DNA from: Saussurea involucrata
Lineage: Eukaryota; Streptophyta; Magnoliopsida; Asterales; Asteraceae
Reading direction: 5' to 3'
DNA length: 64,000 nt
Assembly: GCA_033807775.1 (NCBI GenBank)
Contig: CM066315.1
Coordinates: 57,256,820-57,320,819, forward strand
The translations under genes were made by a program, and so were the position numbers. The notes under the pieces are model-generated. The model searched no databases. It saw only the letters and a program-made list of their open reading frames with translations, and was not told the DNA's origin. Below, piece by piece: positions 22,766 to 33,070 of this stretch. Within the stretch, counting starts at the first letter, position 1, and each line of letters begins with the position of its first letter.

Positions 22766-23952
22766 TAAAACGCAATCTCCTGTGACCCGATGTGGTTCAA
22801 ACAACTAACATTCTCTAGTCAAATAGCTATTGTGCTATTCATTTTTCTCAATAAGAGATCTACTTTTGAACACAAATTATTTCTTATTTACAATTTAATT
22901 TATATTATTTTGATTAACAAAGAGACCTTCATATTTTTTTTTATTGTTACAATAATAAATCCGAAAATATCCAACATAAGTAAAAAAGTCCTCAAGGAAA
23001 ATGTCTATGAAGAACTTTAGGTACATGTTAATATGAAGACAATGGAGATAATGAAATACAGCCAGAGTTCATAACAATTGAGTTTTAATTGATAATTTTG
23101 CGCTTCAATGGCCCAATAAAGGCCCAATACGTTTCAACCGTTGGATGCACATTAAGATGCGATTCATGGGTGAGCGTTTCTCACTTTAACTTAACTTCTC
23201 ACAAGATGATATGTCACAATTGTTATTTATCATTTAGAATAATTTATTTATTATATAAACTTTGTTATATTTTACTGAAAATTATATATTTAATATTTAA
23301 AAGTTATTATTAGAATTTTTTCTAAACCTAATTAAATATTATAAATAAAATTACCCCTTTATTTTTTCGTTTCCCTCTATTTTTTTCGTTTCCCTCTTCT
23401 TTTCATTTTACTCTTTCATCTACCCAATTGTTTCCCTCCTCTCTCCCCCAAATTTTGTTTTATTAAGTTAAAAAATAAGATGAAACCCTAGATTCATTTT
23501 CCAGTCGCCACCACCACCACCCGACGCCGCCTCCAACAATCGCCACCACGAGCAACCACAACCAGCCGACATCGCCTTCATCTAGAAGAAAGTGTCATTG
23601 TCGCCACCAGTCACCACCACCAGTCGACGTCGCCATCGTCGCTGTCACCACAACGAGACACCACTACCGTCTCCGTCCCACGACCGAAAGAGATAAAACC
23701 AAAATCCCTAAAAATGAACTCCCACTCACTTAAAGAAAAAAATGTGCTCCAGTAATTTCTTAAATTTTTTTCTTCCAATTCAGTTAATGTATATGTATAT
23801 GTATGAAAAACTCAACAGATCCCTTAAATTGGAAGAGATCGAAGGAATGAAAAAAGAGGGTTTTTTTTGAAGTTGAAGAATAGGGTTAATTTGGCTTTTT
23901 ATGGATTCCTACTAGATGCACACAATCATGTTATTATTATAAATAATCTTCT
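22766..23952. other. Intergenic DNA
   Basis: AT-rich sequence with no recognisable gene. A run of CGCCACCAC/CACCACCAC triplets at about 23505-23660 is simple low-complexity sequence. It is followed by a TATA-like ATATGTATATGTATG stretch near 23790. I see no supported feature. Confidence 0.45.
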
Positions 23953-24709
23953 TTTATCATGGGGAAATTAATTAAAATACCCTAAGTCAAACCAAGTGTT
24001 ACCAAAATACCACAAATCTCTCCCACTTTGCAAAAATACCCCTTTTTTTCCGCGATGGGAGCCCGCGATCGCGGGCCAGGGACCATTTCTGACACTTTTT
24101 TAAACTTGCAGGGACCATTTTTGAAAAATGGTGTTCTGCGATCGCGAAGGAATCCCGCGATGGGATGTTTTTTGTGACTTTTCAATTACAAGGGACCATT
24201 TTTGAAAAATTCCAGGGACCATTTTTTAAAATTTCAACCGCGTTTGACCATTTTTGATCACTGTTCACCCGCGTTCGTCAAATTTGATGAATTTAAATTG
24301 GAATGTTACACTTTCAACCCCTATACTTATTTACTAAATTTACTTTATACCTTTTACTTTCATTATTTTAATTTTACATTTAACACATATAATCGTTTAT
24401 TAACTAAAATACGTTAAAAAAATACGTTTTAATTTTAACAAATTACACCATTATAATCGTCTCTTCGATACGTTCGAAATGAGCCCAATCTTGATTTTTT
24501 TTGGATTTATATATTTTAATATATATCATATACAGTTATACACTACATAAAAAAATATTTTTTATATTTAAAATTCATACCCTTATAGTTAATTATTTAA
24601 TTTATGGTACATCTCTTATTTTTTTTTCAATTTTGTTTTACACTCCTATCGCGTTAACATAATAATCATATATTAACTAATTCATTAAATCGTTTTAAAT
24701 TATTATTAT

Positions 24710-24922
24710 TTGAATGTGTTTATAGATATCGTGAATGGCAATAGGAGAAGGTTTCACGAGAAGAATATTAAATGGGGTTTTGACAAGTCGGTATCACTGG
24801 ACTCATTTAAGAATTGTGAAAATGGGTATTTGGCGAATGATGATTCATGTGTGTTTGGAGCTGAAGTATTTGCAGTTACAGAGTATGCACAAAATGATCG
24901 ATGTATTTCCAACGTAACTTAG
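24710..24922 (+). pseudogene. Captured MATH/TRAF-like domain fragment, left arm
   Basis: A 70-codon open stretch matches the C-terminal half of plant MATH (meprin and TRAF homology) domains. It shows WGFDKSVSLDSFKN, then GYLANDDSCVFGAEVFAV, where the Trp-Gly, Phe-Gly-Ala-Glu-Val-Phe and NGYL positions are typical. It has no start, no complete domain and no other domain attached, so I read it as an exon fragment taken from a host MATH-domain gene. It sits in the left arm of a foldback Mutator-like element and is mirrored at 25506-25718. The parent gene is not in this window. Confidence 0.8.
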
Positions 24923-25505
24923 ATTAAAATTATCTCATTCAGTTCAGTCCCGTCCCGTCTCATCCAGTTCCGTCCCGTCCAGTTCTAAAATTATATGCGT
25001 TAAATGTAAAATTAAATTATGAAACTAAAAGGTATAAAGTAAATTTATAAAATAAGTATAGGGGTTGAAAGTGTAACATTTCAATTCGAAATTGTGATTT
25101 TGATTTGAAATGTTACACTTTCAACCCCTATACTTATTTACTAAATTTACTTTATACCTTTTAGTTTCATTATTTTAATTTTACATTTAACACATATAAT
25201 CGTTTATTAACTAAAATACGTTAAAAAATACGTTTTAATTTTAACAAATTACACCATTGTAATCGTCTCTTCGATACGTTCGAAATGAACACAATCTTGA
25301 ATTTTTTTGATTTATATATTTTAATATATATCATATACACTACATCAAAATATTTTTAATATTTACAATTTATACCTTTATAGTTAATTATTTAATTTAC
25401 GGTACTCTTAGGTAGCATTTGATACGCATACTAGATGGGACGGGACAGAACTGGACGGGACGGAACTGGACGGGACGGGACTAAACTGAAGGAGATAATT
25501 TTAAT

Positions 25506-25718
25506 CTAAGTTACGTTGGAAATACATCGATCATTTTGTGCATACTCTGTAACTGCAAATACTTCAGCTCCAAACACACATGAATCATCATTCGCCAAAT
25601 GCCCATTTTCACAATTCTTAAATGAGTCCAGTGATACCAACTTGTCAAAACCCCATTTAATATTCTTCTCGTGAAACTTTCTCCTATTGCCATTCACGAT
25701 ATCTATAAACACATTCAA
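25506..25718 (-). pseudogene. Captured MATH/TRAF-like domain fragment, right arm
   Basis: Inverted copy of the fragment at 24710-24922 with three apparent amino-acid differences (Arg to Lys, Ser to Leu, Tyr to His) over 70 codons. It keeps WGFDKLVSLDSFKN and DDSCVFGAEVFAV. Transcription through the element from either side would place sense and antisense copies in one RNA, able to pair over about 210 bases here and more along the arms. Both copies are free of stops, consistent with recent capture or with arm homogenisation. Confidence 0.8.
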
Positions 25719-26469
25719 ATAATAATAATCTAAAACAATTTAATGAATTAGTTAATATATGATTATTATGTTAATGCGATAGGAGTGTAAAAAAAATTGA
25801 AAAAAAATAAGAGATGTACCATAAATTAAATAATTAACTATAAGGGTATGAATTTTAAATATAAAAATACTTTTTTTATGTAGTGTATAACTGTATATGA
25901 TATATATTAAAATATATAAATCCAAAAAAAATCAAGATTGGGCTCATTTCGAACGTATCGAAGAGACGATTATAATGGTGTAATTTGTTAAAATTAAAAC
26001 GTATTTTTTAACGTATTTTAGTTAATAAACGATTATATGTGTTAAATGTAAAATTAAAATAATGAAAGTAAGGTATAAAGTAAATTTAGTAAATAAGTAT
26101 GGGGGTTGAAAGTGTAACATTCCAATTTAAATTCATCAAATTTGACGAACGCGGGTGAACAGTGGTAAAAAATGGTCAAACGCGGTTGGAATTTTCAAAA
26201 ATGGTCCCTGGAATTTTTCAAAAATGGTCCCTTGTAATTGAAAAGTCACAAAAAACATCCCATCGCGGGATTCCTTCGCGATCGCGGGACACCATTTTTC
26301 AAAAATGGTCCCTGCAAGTTTAAAAAAGTGTCAGAAATGGTCCCTGGCCCGCGATCGCGGGCTCCCATCGCGGAAAAAATGGGTATTTTTGCAAAGTGGG
26401 AGAGATTTGTGGTATTTTGATAACACTTGGTCAAACTTAGGGTATTTTAATTAATTTCCCTTTATCATG

Positions 26470-26894
26470 GCCTTCTATTTGTCCTTCATGATTTATATAG
26501 TTATTATTATAAATAATCTTCAATGGTTAAAGCCAACTTAAATGGATTCCATGAAAACACATCAAACGAAAAGTGGTGGGTTTCATTTAATTGTTTAATA
26601 TTATATATGTTTCTTAATTGTTTGGACGTACTTTAACTAGATCATATTTAACCAGGTAAATTATATTTTAATGAAACAAACTGTTTGTAGGCCCGATGTA
26701 CACAGCAAACAACATATTTTAAAGTTTCTGTAAATTAATGTGTATGCATATGCTGGTTTATGGGTTTGTTGTTAAATTGATTCTGAATCCAATTAGGTGT
26801 TGTATTTATTTTTGTTTTTGATCTGCAAGTAAATTTCTAGCTGATGCTAATCTAAATTTGTGTTTGTTATGGCTGTTTTGGATGTTATTTTCAG
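26470..26894. other. Intergenic DNA upstream of a GST relic
   Basis: AT-rich sequence ending in a polypyrimidine tract and AG (26893-26894) that forms the acceptor of the relic exon to its right. The expected first GST exon with the catalytic N terminus is not recognisable here. Confidence 0.4.
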
Positions 26895-27200
26895 GGTAAA
26901 TGGGATAGATTTTGAGGAGATCCGAGTAGATATTATGAAAAACCAGCAATACTCCCCTGAATATAAGGGTTTGTTTGCTACCATCTGCGTTGATTTTGTG
27001 TTGAATTGTGCATATATATTTACAACTTTTTAGGCTTTCACAATTTAATTTATATTTGATAAGTTTTTGACTGAAATTTGCTTAACTAAATCAATGCTTT
27101 TGCATTGCAGCCATTAAACCTTATAACAAGGATAGCATTTGTGTTAACTTGCAACAATTAGTCTGTGTATCTTGCATCAAAAAGGTGCTAGGTTTGACAT
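26895..27200 (+). pseudogene. Relic exons of a theta-class glutathione S-transferase
   Basis: Exon 26895-26968 has proper phase-2 entry after TTTTCAG and reads VNGIDFEEIRVDIMKNQQ then YSPEYK. This is the second exon of plant GST theta proteins (N-terminal thioredoxin-like domain), with both borders where that family has introns. After a GT...AG intron (26969-27110) the next exon starts with AIKP, matching the family's AINP, but then loses similarity. Neither the first exon nor the C-terminal domain can be found. It is therefore a gene fragment or dead copy. How it arose (capture or decay) is unknown. Confidence 0.6.
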
Positions 27201-28060
27201 CCAAAGCAAAATAATGTAGCTATTTTTCTGCCACTGGAGCTATTGGTTTTCCATTTTGAGATGTATTTCTATCATAGGTATAAAGTTTGTAACTTTATTG
27301 GATCATTTGTTAGATAAGTTGTTCATGTGTTGGTGTTGATCTACTTCTTGATTTTGGCTAAGATGTCTTGTTAATTAGAATTTGGCTTTCTTAACGGGGA
27401 AGTGCAGGTTTACAAAGAATTTAGCTTTCTGCATAAAGCTTCCCTGGAAGCTTACTGAATAAGCTGCTATCAAACAGGCCCTTAGTGGCTATGTGTTTTA
27501 AACAGGTAATTTTTGTTGATCCTTACAAGTATGTTTTTGTGTTTACTGGCTTCAATTTTGAAATTTTGATTTGTTTATTATTTTGTAACATGATTCTTTT
27601 CTCTGTGCTACCTATCCACTTTAATTTCAGGTATTTTGTTAAATGGAATAAAATTTCATGCTTTTTAAAGATCAAGAGACCACCTTTTAAGAGTTTTTCA
27701 TTTAGACCGGTAAGATTTTCATTTAAGAGTTTTTTAGGTATTTTCGAAAAACATATATGAAAACTTTAGCATATATGGTAAAATACACACATGTAGTGTT
27801 TGTTTTCTGCTGTGCAATCTGTTTAACACGTGTTATTTTTGTTTTTGCAGGGATCTAGGGTTAGAGTTTTCATGTAGCTCTTTTTTATCTTGTTCTTGTT
27901 CCTGTAGCTTTTTTTTTATCTTGTTCTTGTTTGCATAAGAAAGCACATGGTCATATTGGGTTTGAAAATGATTCTATGCGAACAGATTTTGGAGATGATT
28001 GCTAGTTTGTAACATTATACAATTTATTTTATTCTTAGTTGGCTAATCATGAAAGCAAAT
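27201..28060. other. Intergenic DNA, possible hAT-like MITE end
   Basis: CAGGCCCTTAG at about 27475-27485 preceded by AGCTGCTATCAAA mirrors AAGGGTTTGTTTGCTACC at about 26966-26983. This suggests a roughly 515-bp degenerate inverted-repeat element that overlaps the GST relic intron. No gene is seen to 28060. Confidence 0.35.
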
Positions 28061-28087
28061 AAATTTAATTTTTTTTAAAAATCAATT

Positions 28088-28573
28088 TTTTTGTAGTGAT
28101 TCATTGCAAATCCGTCGCTAATGGGAAACCTCGCTAATCTGTCACTAATGGAGACCCTCGCTAATCCGCCGAAAATAATAAAAAATAAATTCATAAATAA
28201 TTAAAATTATTTTCGGCGGAATATTCCGCCTGAAATCCTCCGAAAATATTTTGCCGAAATTATATATTTTTTATTAATTTATAAATAAATAAATAAACAA
28301 AACAAATATTTCAGGCGGAAAAATCCGTCGAAAATCCGCCGAAAATATATTTTTTAATCATGTTGTTAATTAAAATTTTGTTAATTATTCATATTTTTTT
28401 CCGACGGATTTTTGGCGGCCAAATCTGCCGAAAACAGTATCCGCCGAAAAAAGTCCATCTCGGCGCCCGTTTATTCGGCGACCGCATCCGCCGAAAAATC
28501 CGCCGAAAATAGTGTTTTCGGCAGATTTTCGGCGGATTTTTCCGCCTGAAATCTGGTTTTGTTTAGTAGTGTG
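28088..28573. mobile_element. CACTA transposon terminal fragment(s)
   Basis: The right edge GTTTAGTAGTG is the inverse of a CACTA terminus (CACTACTAAAC). The sequence inward has dense subterminal repeats built on CGGCGGATTTT and AAAATCCGCCG in both orientations, as in plant CACTA elements. The left edge also reads TTTGTAGTG, the same polarity, so this may be two joined right ends rather than one whole element. No transposase is present. Confidence 0.65.
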
Positions 28574-30485
28574 AGTTTAACTTGGAAAAGAAGCAACATA
28601 AAATAATTCGATATATGGTTGTTTTAAATGGAATTTTCATGAAATCCACAACAATACTGAAAAATGTTTGAAAATCGAAAGAAAAAAAAGTTATTCAAAG
28701 AAATATTGTATTACCGTAAATTAGTTGTGAATTTTTGAGCAACCAATAGATAACTCTCTAAGATTCCAACAAAAAAAAATTAAAAAAACATATCATGAAC
28801 ATAAAAAGTAAAACCCAATAAAGAAAAAGAAGTTGAGAGATGGATAAAACAAGAACTCTAGAGGAAATAACAAGAGAAGATGGATATGTTGTAGATTAAC
28901 CATATACATACAAAATGTATGCAAAATTACCCAAAAAAACTCCACTAACTGTTACATGTAGATTTTTTGTATATGACAATGGTCCCCATAGTCACACTTG
29001 CAAGAGTTTATATGTTAATCTATTTCTTTTGAAGAAAGTGGACAGCAGACAATTATTTTCTTCTCCGTCACTCATGATTTCCTTGCTAGGAAAATAACAC
29101 AAAGTTTACCATAATACGCATTTACATATTACATTTCCAATCAAATATAAATGATAAATAATTAAAAATAGAAATTAAATTTTTTTTTAATTTATAAATT
29201 TTCAACGATTCCTCATTCAAGTTGCTGTCATCAGACACACTTTCAAGAAAAGTAGAGACAGGGAGAAAACAAAGCAAGTATGATATACACCTTTAAAAAA
29301 TAATCTGAAATGAGATAAATAGAGAAGATTTATAAGAGATGAGTGAAGTTGGACAGTTGGATGTTAAACATAATCTTGCAATTAATTACAAGAGAACAAC
29401 CAAGTTATAATGAAATATATTGTTTTAAAATGATTTTAAAAAGTGATGAAAAAGTATATCTTACAATTGTTTCATGTCCAATTTCACAAAAGAAAAACTT
29501 ATGTCCCAAGCAATCCTAAAATGACAACACAATTCTTGTGTCCTCTATATATTGATTGATATTGATTGTAACAATTGTTCATTTGTATATAATAATGATT
29601 CATAATTGGAAAAAATGAAATGTTTTTTGAATTCATAAGTGGCTTTAATTGTTGAAAATAATCAATATATAATGTAATATTTTTTTTTAAAAATAAAAGA
29701 ATTGCTTATATATAAATATATATATATATATTAACAATCGTAGTAACATTCTTTCTTTACTAAAAAAAATAAAGAAATTTAATAGAAGTTTTAAAATATA
29801 AGCATTGTTAGTTTGTAAAAAGATTATAAGATTAATCAGTTTACGCAGTCACGCTAAGATGCTGTTGTTTGGGGGCAACAGCTGTTGCATTAAGCTGTTG
29901 ACCCATATGGTCCTTGGTACTGGTTACTTTTATTCGGTCGGCAGCGGCTGCTTCCAATAAGCTTTTGTCTCGTATTTGGTTGTTTTTCTCATGTCTGCGT
30001 AGATTTATCTCTAGCAAACCAACGTGGGGGTGATTTCCATGTGTATTGGTGACTCTTTGTTCTTGTTTGTTTGGTTTGGTTGTGGTAATATAATTGTCTT
30101 GCTTTTCAAAAAAAATAGAAATGTTGATTTATAAGCATTGTTAGCTTACAAAGAAATATAAATAGTTAAATAAAAATAAATTCATTTAATAAAATTATAT
30201 ATACCTTATTGATTAAATAAAAATAATAATAAATTTATAAATTTAAATAAAAAATGTTGGATTCATTGTATAATTAAAAATGCAAGGTAAATAATAATTT
30301 ATATAATAATAAATATATATTGGTTAATGGTTTTTAATTTAAATTAAAAAAGAAAAAATAAAAAGTTTAAGCATTTAATGTGTTGAAATCAATTAAAAAT
30401 AAATCAAAATTATAACAAAAAATATAAAAGGCCATGGAGGCCTCTCCTTAACCCTTTCTCCTACATTTTGCTTTTTATATATATA
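28574..30485. other. AT-rich intergenic DNA with a possible LINE 3' tail
   Basis: No gene is seen. At about 29846-30120 a GC-richer block (TTTGGGGGCAACAGCTG ... TTGGTTTGGTTGTGG) ends in a short A-rich tail. It resembles the 3' end of a non-LTR retrotransposon but carries no coding motif. The rest is extremely AT-rich. Confidence 0.35.
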
Positions 30486-30520
30486 CTAGGTAATAGCACC
30501 GCGCCTTGCGCGGTGAAAAC
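30486..30520 (-). mobile_element. Helitron 3' terminus (minus orientation)
   Basis: Read on the minus strand there is an 8-bp stem hairpin CACCGCGC-AAG-GCGCGGTG, then seven bases, then CTAG followed by T. This is the hairpin-CTRR arrangement of Helitron 3' ends inserted between A and T. The body would extend to the right; its 5' end was not identified. Confidence 0.5.
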
Positions 30521-31001
30521 AAATATTATTATAAACATTAATATACTTTATTAATAAAATTATTGATTTATAAGCACTTGTTATATTACTTAAAAATAAA
30601 GAATAAAAATTATTTTATTAAATAGGTATTGATTTATAATCATTGTTAGGTTACTAAAAAATATAAACATTGGAAATAAAATAATTTAAAAGTTTTGATT
30701 TATCATCATTGTTAACTTACTAAGAAAAACAAAAACTAAATAAATAAAAAATACACACTATTAGATAAGTTCTAATTTATAAGTATCGTTAGCTTACACA
30801 AAAAAATATAAATATATTTTTGATTTATAAGCATTGTTTGCTTAATAAAAAAATAAGTATTGATTTACAATGATTGTTATTTATCTTAATAAAATAAGTT
30901 CATATAATATTTCATTCATTTAACCTTACAAAGTAAACAAATAAATAAATAAACTCAATAATAATAATAAAATGATCATCTTTATCAAATAGTGATTATA
31001 A

Positions 31002-31176
31002 TCTATACATATAATAAATAAGTAACTAGCATGCCACGTGTCGTCTTCTGGTAAGCCGACTTTATTGTTTTCCCTCTTAAACATGTATCTAGACGCATTT
31101 ACATTACAGGTTCAATTAACACACCCACATTCACTCCTCCTTAAATCTCTCCTTAATTAAATTTTCAATATTTATA
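31002..31176 (+). mobile_element. Possible Helitron 5' terminus interrupted by a gypsy LTR
   Basis: A followed by TCTATACATATAATAAATAA resembles plant Helitron 5' ends (TC start, TATA-rich). CACGTGTC lies about 35 bases in. The sequence is broken at 31177 by the gypsy element, and no matching 3' end is seen. Confidence 0.35.
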
Positions 31177-32768
31177 TGTAACAACCAGGACTAGTTTTGG
31201 AAAGATTTTAAAGTCTTGTGTCATGTTTTATTAAAAGTGGAAGAGTTTTAATGTTTTGTGGAAAGGTGTAATAAAACTGAAAGTTGAGGGTGTAAGTTGT
31301 AAATAAGGGTTAGGGTGTGATAACCTAATGATTGGGGCACAAAACCCTAGGAGGACACCCCATTTGTTATTGTTGTTGGCTGAAGTAGAAAGAAAAGAGA
31401 GAAAGAACAAGAAAGAGAAAGGGAGGAAGAAAGAAGAAAGAAGAAAGAGAGATAGAGCAAGTAAAAAGAAAGAAATTCCAGATTTTGGAGAGGAAAGGAA
31501 GGTGTTCTTCATTCTCAATCAAGCAGGAAATCTCTTCTTTTCATCTCTAATCTGTGGAATGTTGTTAAGATATATATCTTTTGGGGGTTTTGTTAAAAGT
31601 TGAGTTTGAAGCTAAATGGGAGAGATTAGGCGTCAAATCGTGTTTTTGCAGCTAAGGCTTCAGTATTAGTCGAGCTTAGTGATCTTAATATTGTTGCTAA
31701 TCTTTAATCCGTGAGATTTCGATCGTATATGTGAATTCTCGGTCCAATTAGGAGTCAGGTCAGCGTCCGGAAAGTCCTCTGGACGTCCGAACACGTTGAA
31801 CCGATTGAAGGTTTCCGGATGCGGAAACTGTCCGGATGAGAAGGGTATCCGGTAAGTGTTTGTCCGGTAAGTATGAGTGTCCGGTGAGTCTAGTGTCCGT
31901 TAAGTAGGAAGTACCCGGGATTTAGTGTTGTCCGGAATGTAGTGTTATCCGGAATGTTGTGTCGTCCGGAAAGTCTGGTTGTCCGGAAAGGGTTTGTGTC
32001 CGGAATGTTGGGTAATAAGCTTATGTTTTGTCCATTCATTCAGGAAATTCGATTGGGAATCGGGAACAGATTAGAAAAGAGAAGTAAGAGCATCATGTGA
32101 GTTTTCTAACTAAAATGCGTGACTTTTAACGTGTTTTCTAAAGCGAGTACATGATGAGAAATGCCATGTTTATTCTTATGCTTTTAATTGCATGAAAGTT
32201 GTTTAAAGTTTTATATTGGATGTATGCATACATTGTTTGAAATGTAAATTGGCTAAGTCGGTGGGGGGGGGGGTGTGGCCCGCCAGCTCGTGCCGGGAGG
32301 TGTGACCCGTTTATGCCATGGGAAGTGTGACCCTGTAAGGCATCATGAGACTGACTCGTTGTCACCCTAGGGTGACTTCAGGGTGCCAATTTATGGGTGC
32401 GGATTTTATCCGTGAATGTTTTTATGTAAACATAATTGTGGATGATTCATACTGAAAATTGTAAATTGTTTTAAATGCTTTGATAACTGTTAAGAGGGAC
32501 TCACTAGACCTCATGGTCTAACCCTTGCATTTTCAAATTAAAACATTTTCAGGGAAACAAGTAATGAAAGGCTCTGGCAAGTGAGCAGGGCGGTTAGCAA
32601 GGAAGCTCGGTAGTATAGCGACACTATAGTCCAGTTTAGTATTATTCTCAGTTGTATAGGTTGTTCCGTCAACCTGATTTTGGATGTTATGTAAGAAATT
32701 TTGGGACGCGATTTTTGGATGTTTTATTTTATATGAATTACATGTTTAAAATTGTTTGGGTTGTTATA
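31177..32768 (+). repeat. 5' LTR of the gypsy element
   Basis: The first 410 bp match the surviving 3' LTR piece closely; small differences include an extra AAGAAAG unit and scattered substitutions. It contains a poly-G run near 32262 and the promoter of the element by position. Confidence 0.88.
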
Positions 32769-32770
32769 GT

Positions 32771-32783
32771 TGGTATCAGAGCC
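32771..32783 (+). promoter_or_regulatory. Primer-binding site of the gypsy element (tRNA-iMet)
   Basis: TGGTATCAGAGCC lies two bases after the LTR end and matches the 3' end of initiator tRNA-Met, the usual primer for this clade. Confidence 0.85.
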
Positions 32784-33070
32784 ATAGTTTAAGGGATTTA
32801 GGTGACCGGATGGGCCTAGACTTAAACTTTGGGAAGTAGAAATCACAACTGAGAATCAGGAATGCGTTAGGAGGACATTAATTTAGAATTGGGGCTAATA
32901 GGGTACCGAGGACGGTCATGTAAGGTAAGTTTGGGGTTACACCTGGCCAGTGTAAGTGTGAACTTACAGGTACATGTATGTGCTTAAATTGCCTTATTAT
33001 TCCGTTGTTGTAGTACTAAATGAGTCTTTAGTATTAAATGAGTCTTCCGTGGTTGTTGTTGTGTATCAGA

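Larger units (their letters stand above)
23962..26460. mobile_element. Foldback Pack-MULE carrying MATH-domain fragments on both arms
   Basis: The 2499-bp element has ends GGGAAATTAATTAAAATACC and the inverse. TTTATCATG flanks both sides (23953-23961 and 26461-26469), a perfect 9-bp duplication expected of Mutator-like elements. Terminal zones contain GCGATCGCGGG and GGGACCATTTTTGAAAAA-type words. The arms are inverted copies. The right arm has an extra block (about 25100-25410) that repeats arm sequence in the other orientation, plus a GGGACGGGAC-rich insertion at about 25430-25490 that has a counterpart at 24945-24985. Both arms contain the same host-derived coding fragment (listed separately). 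No transposase is present, so it is non-autonomous. Confidence 0.9.
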
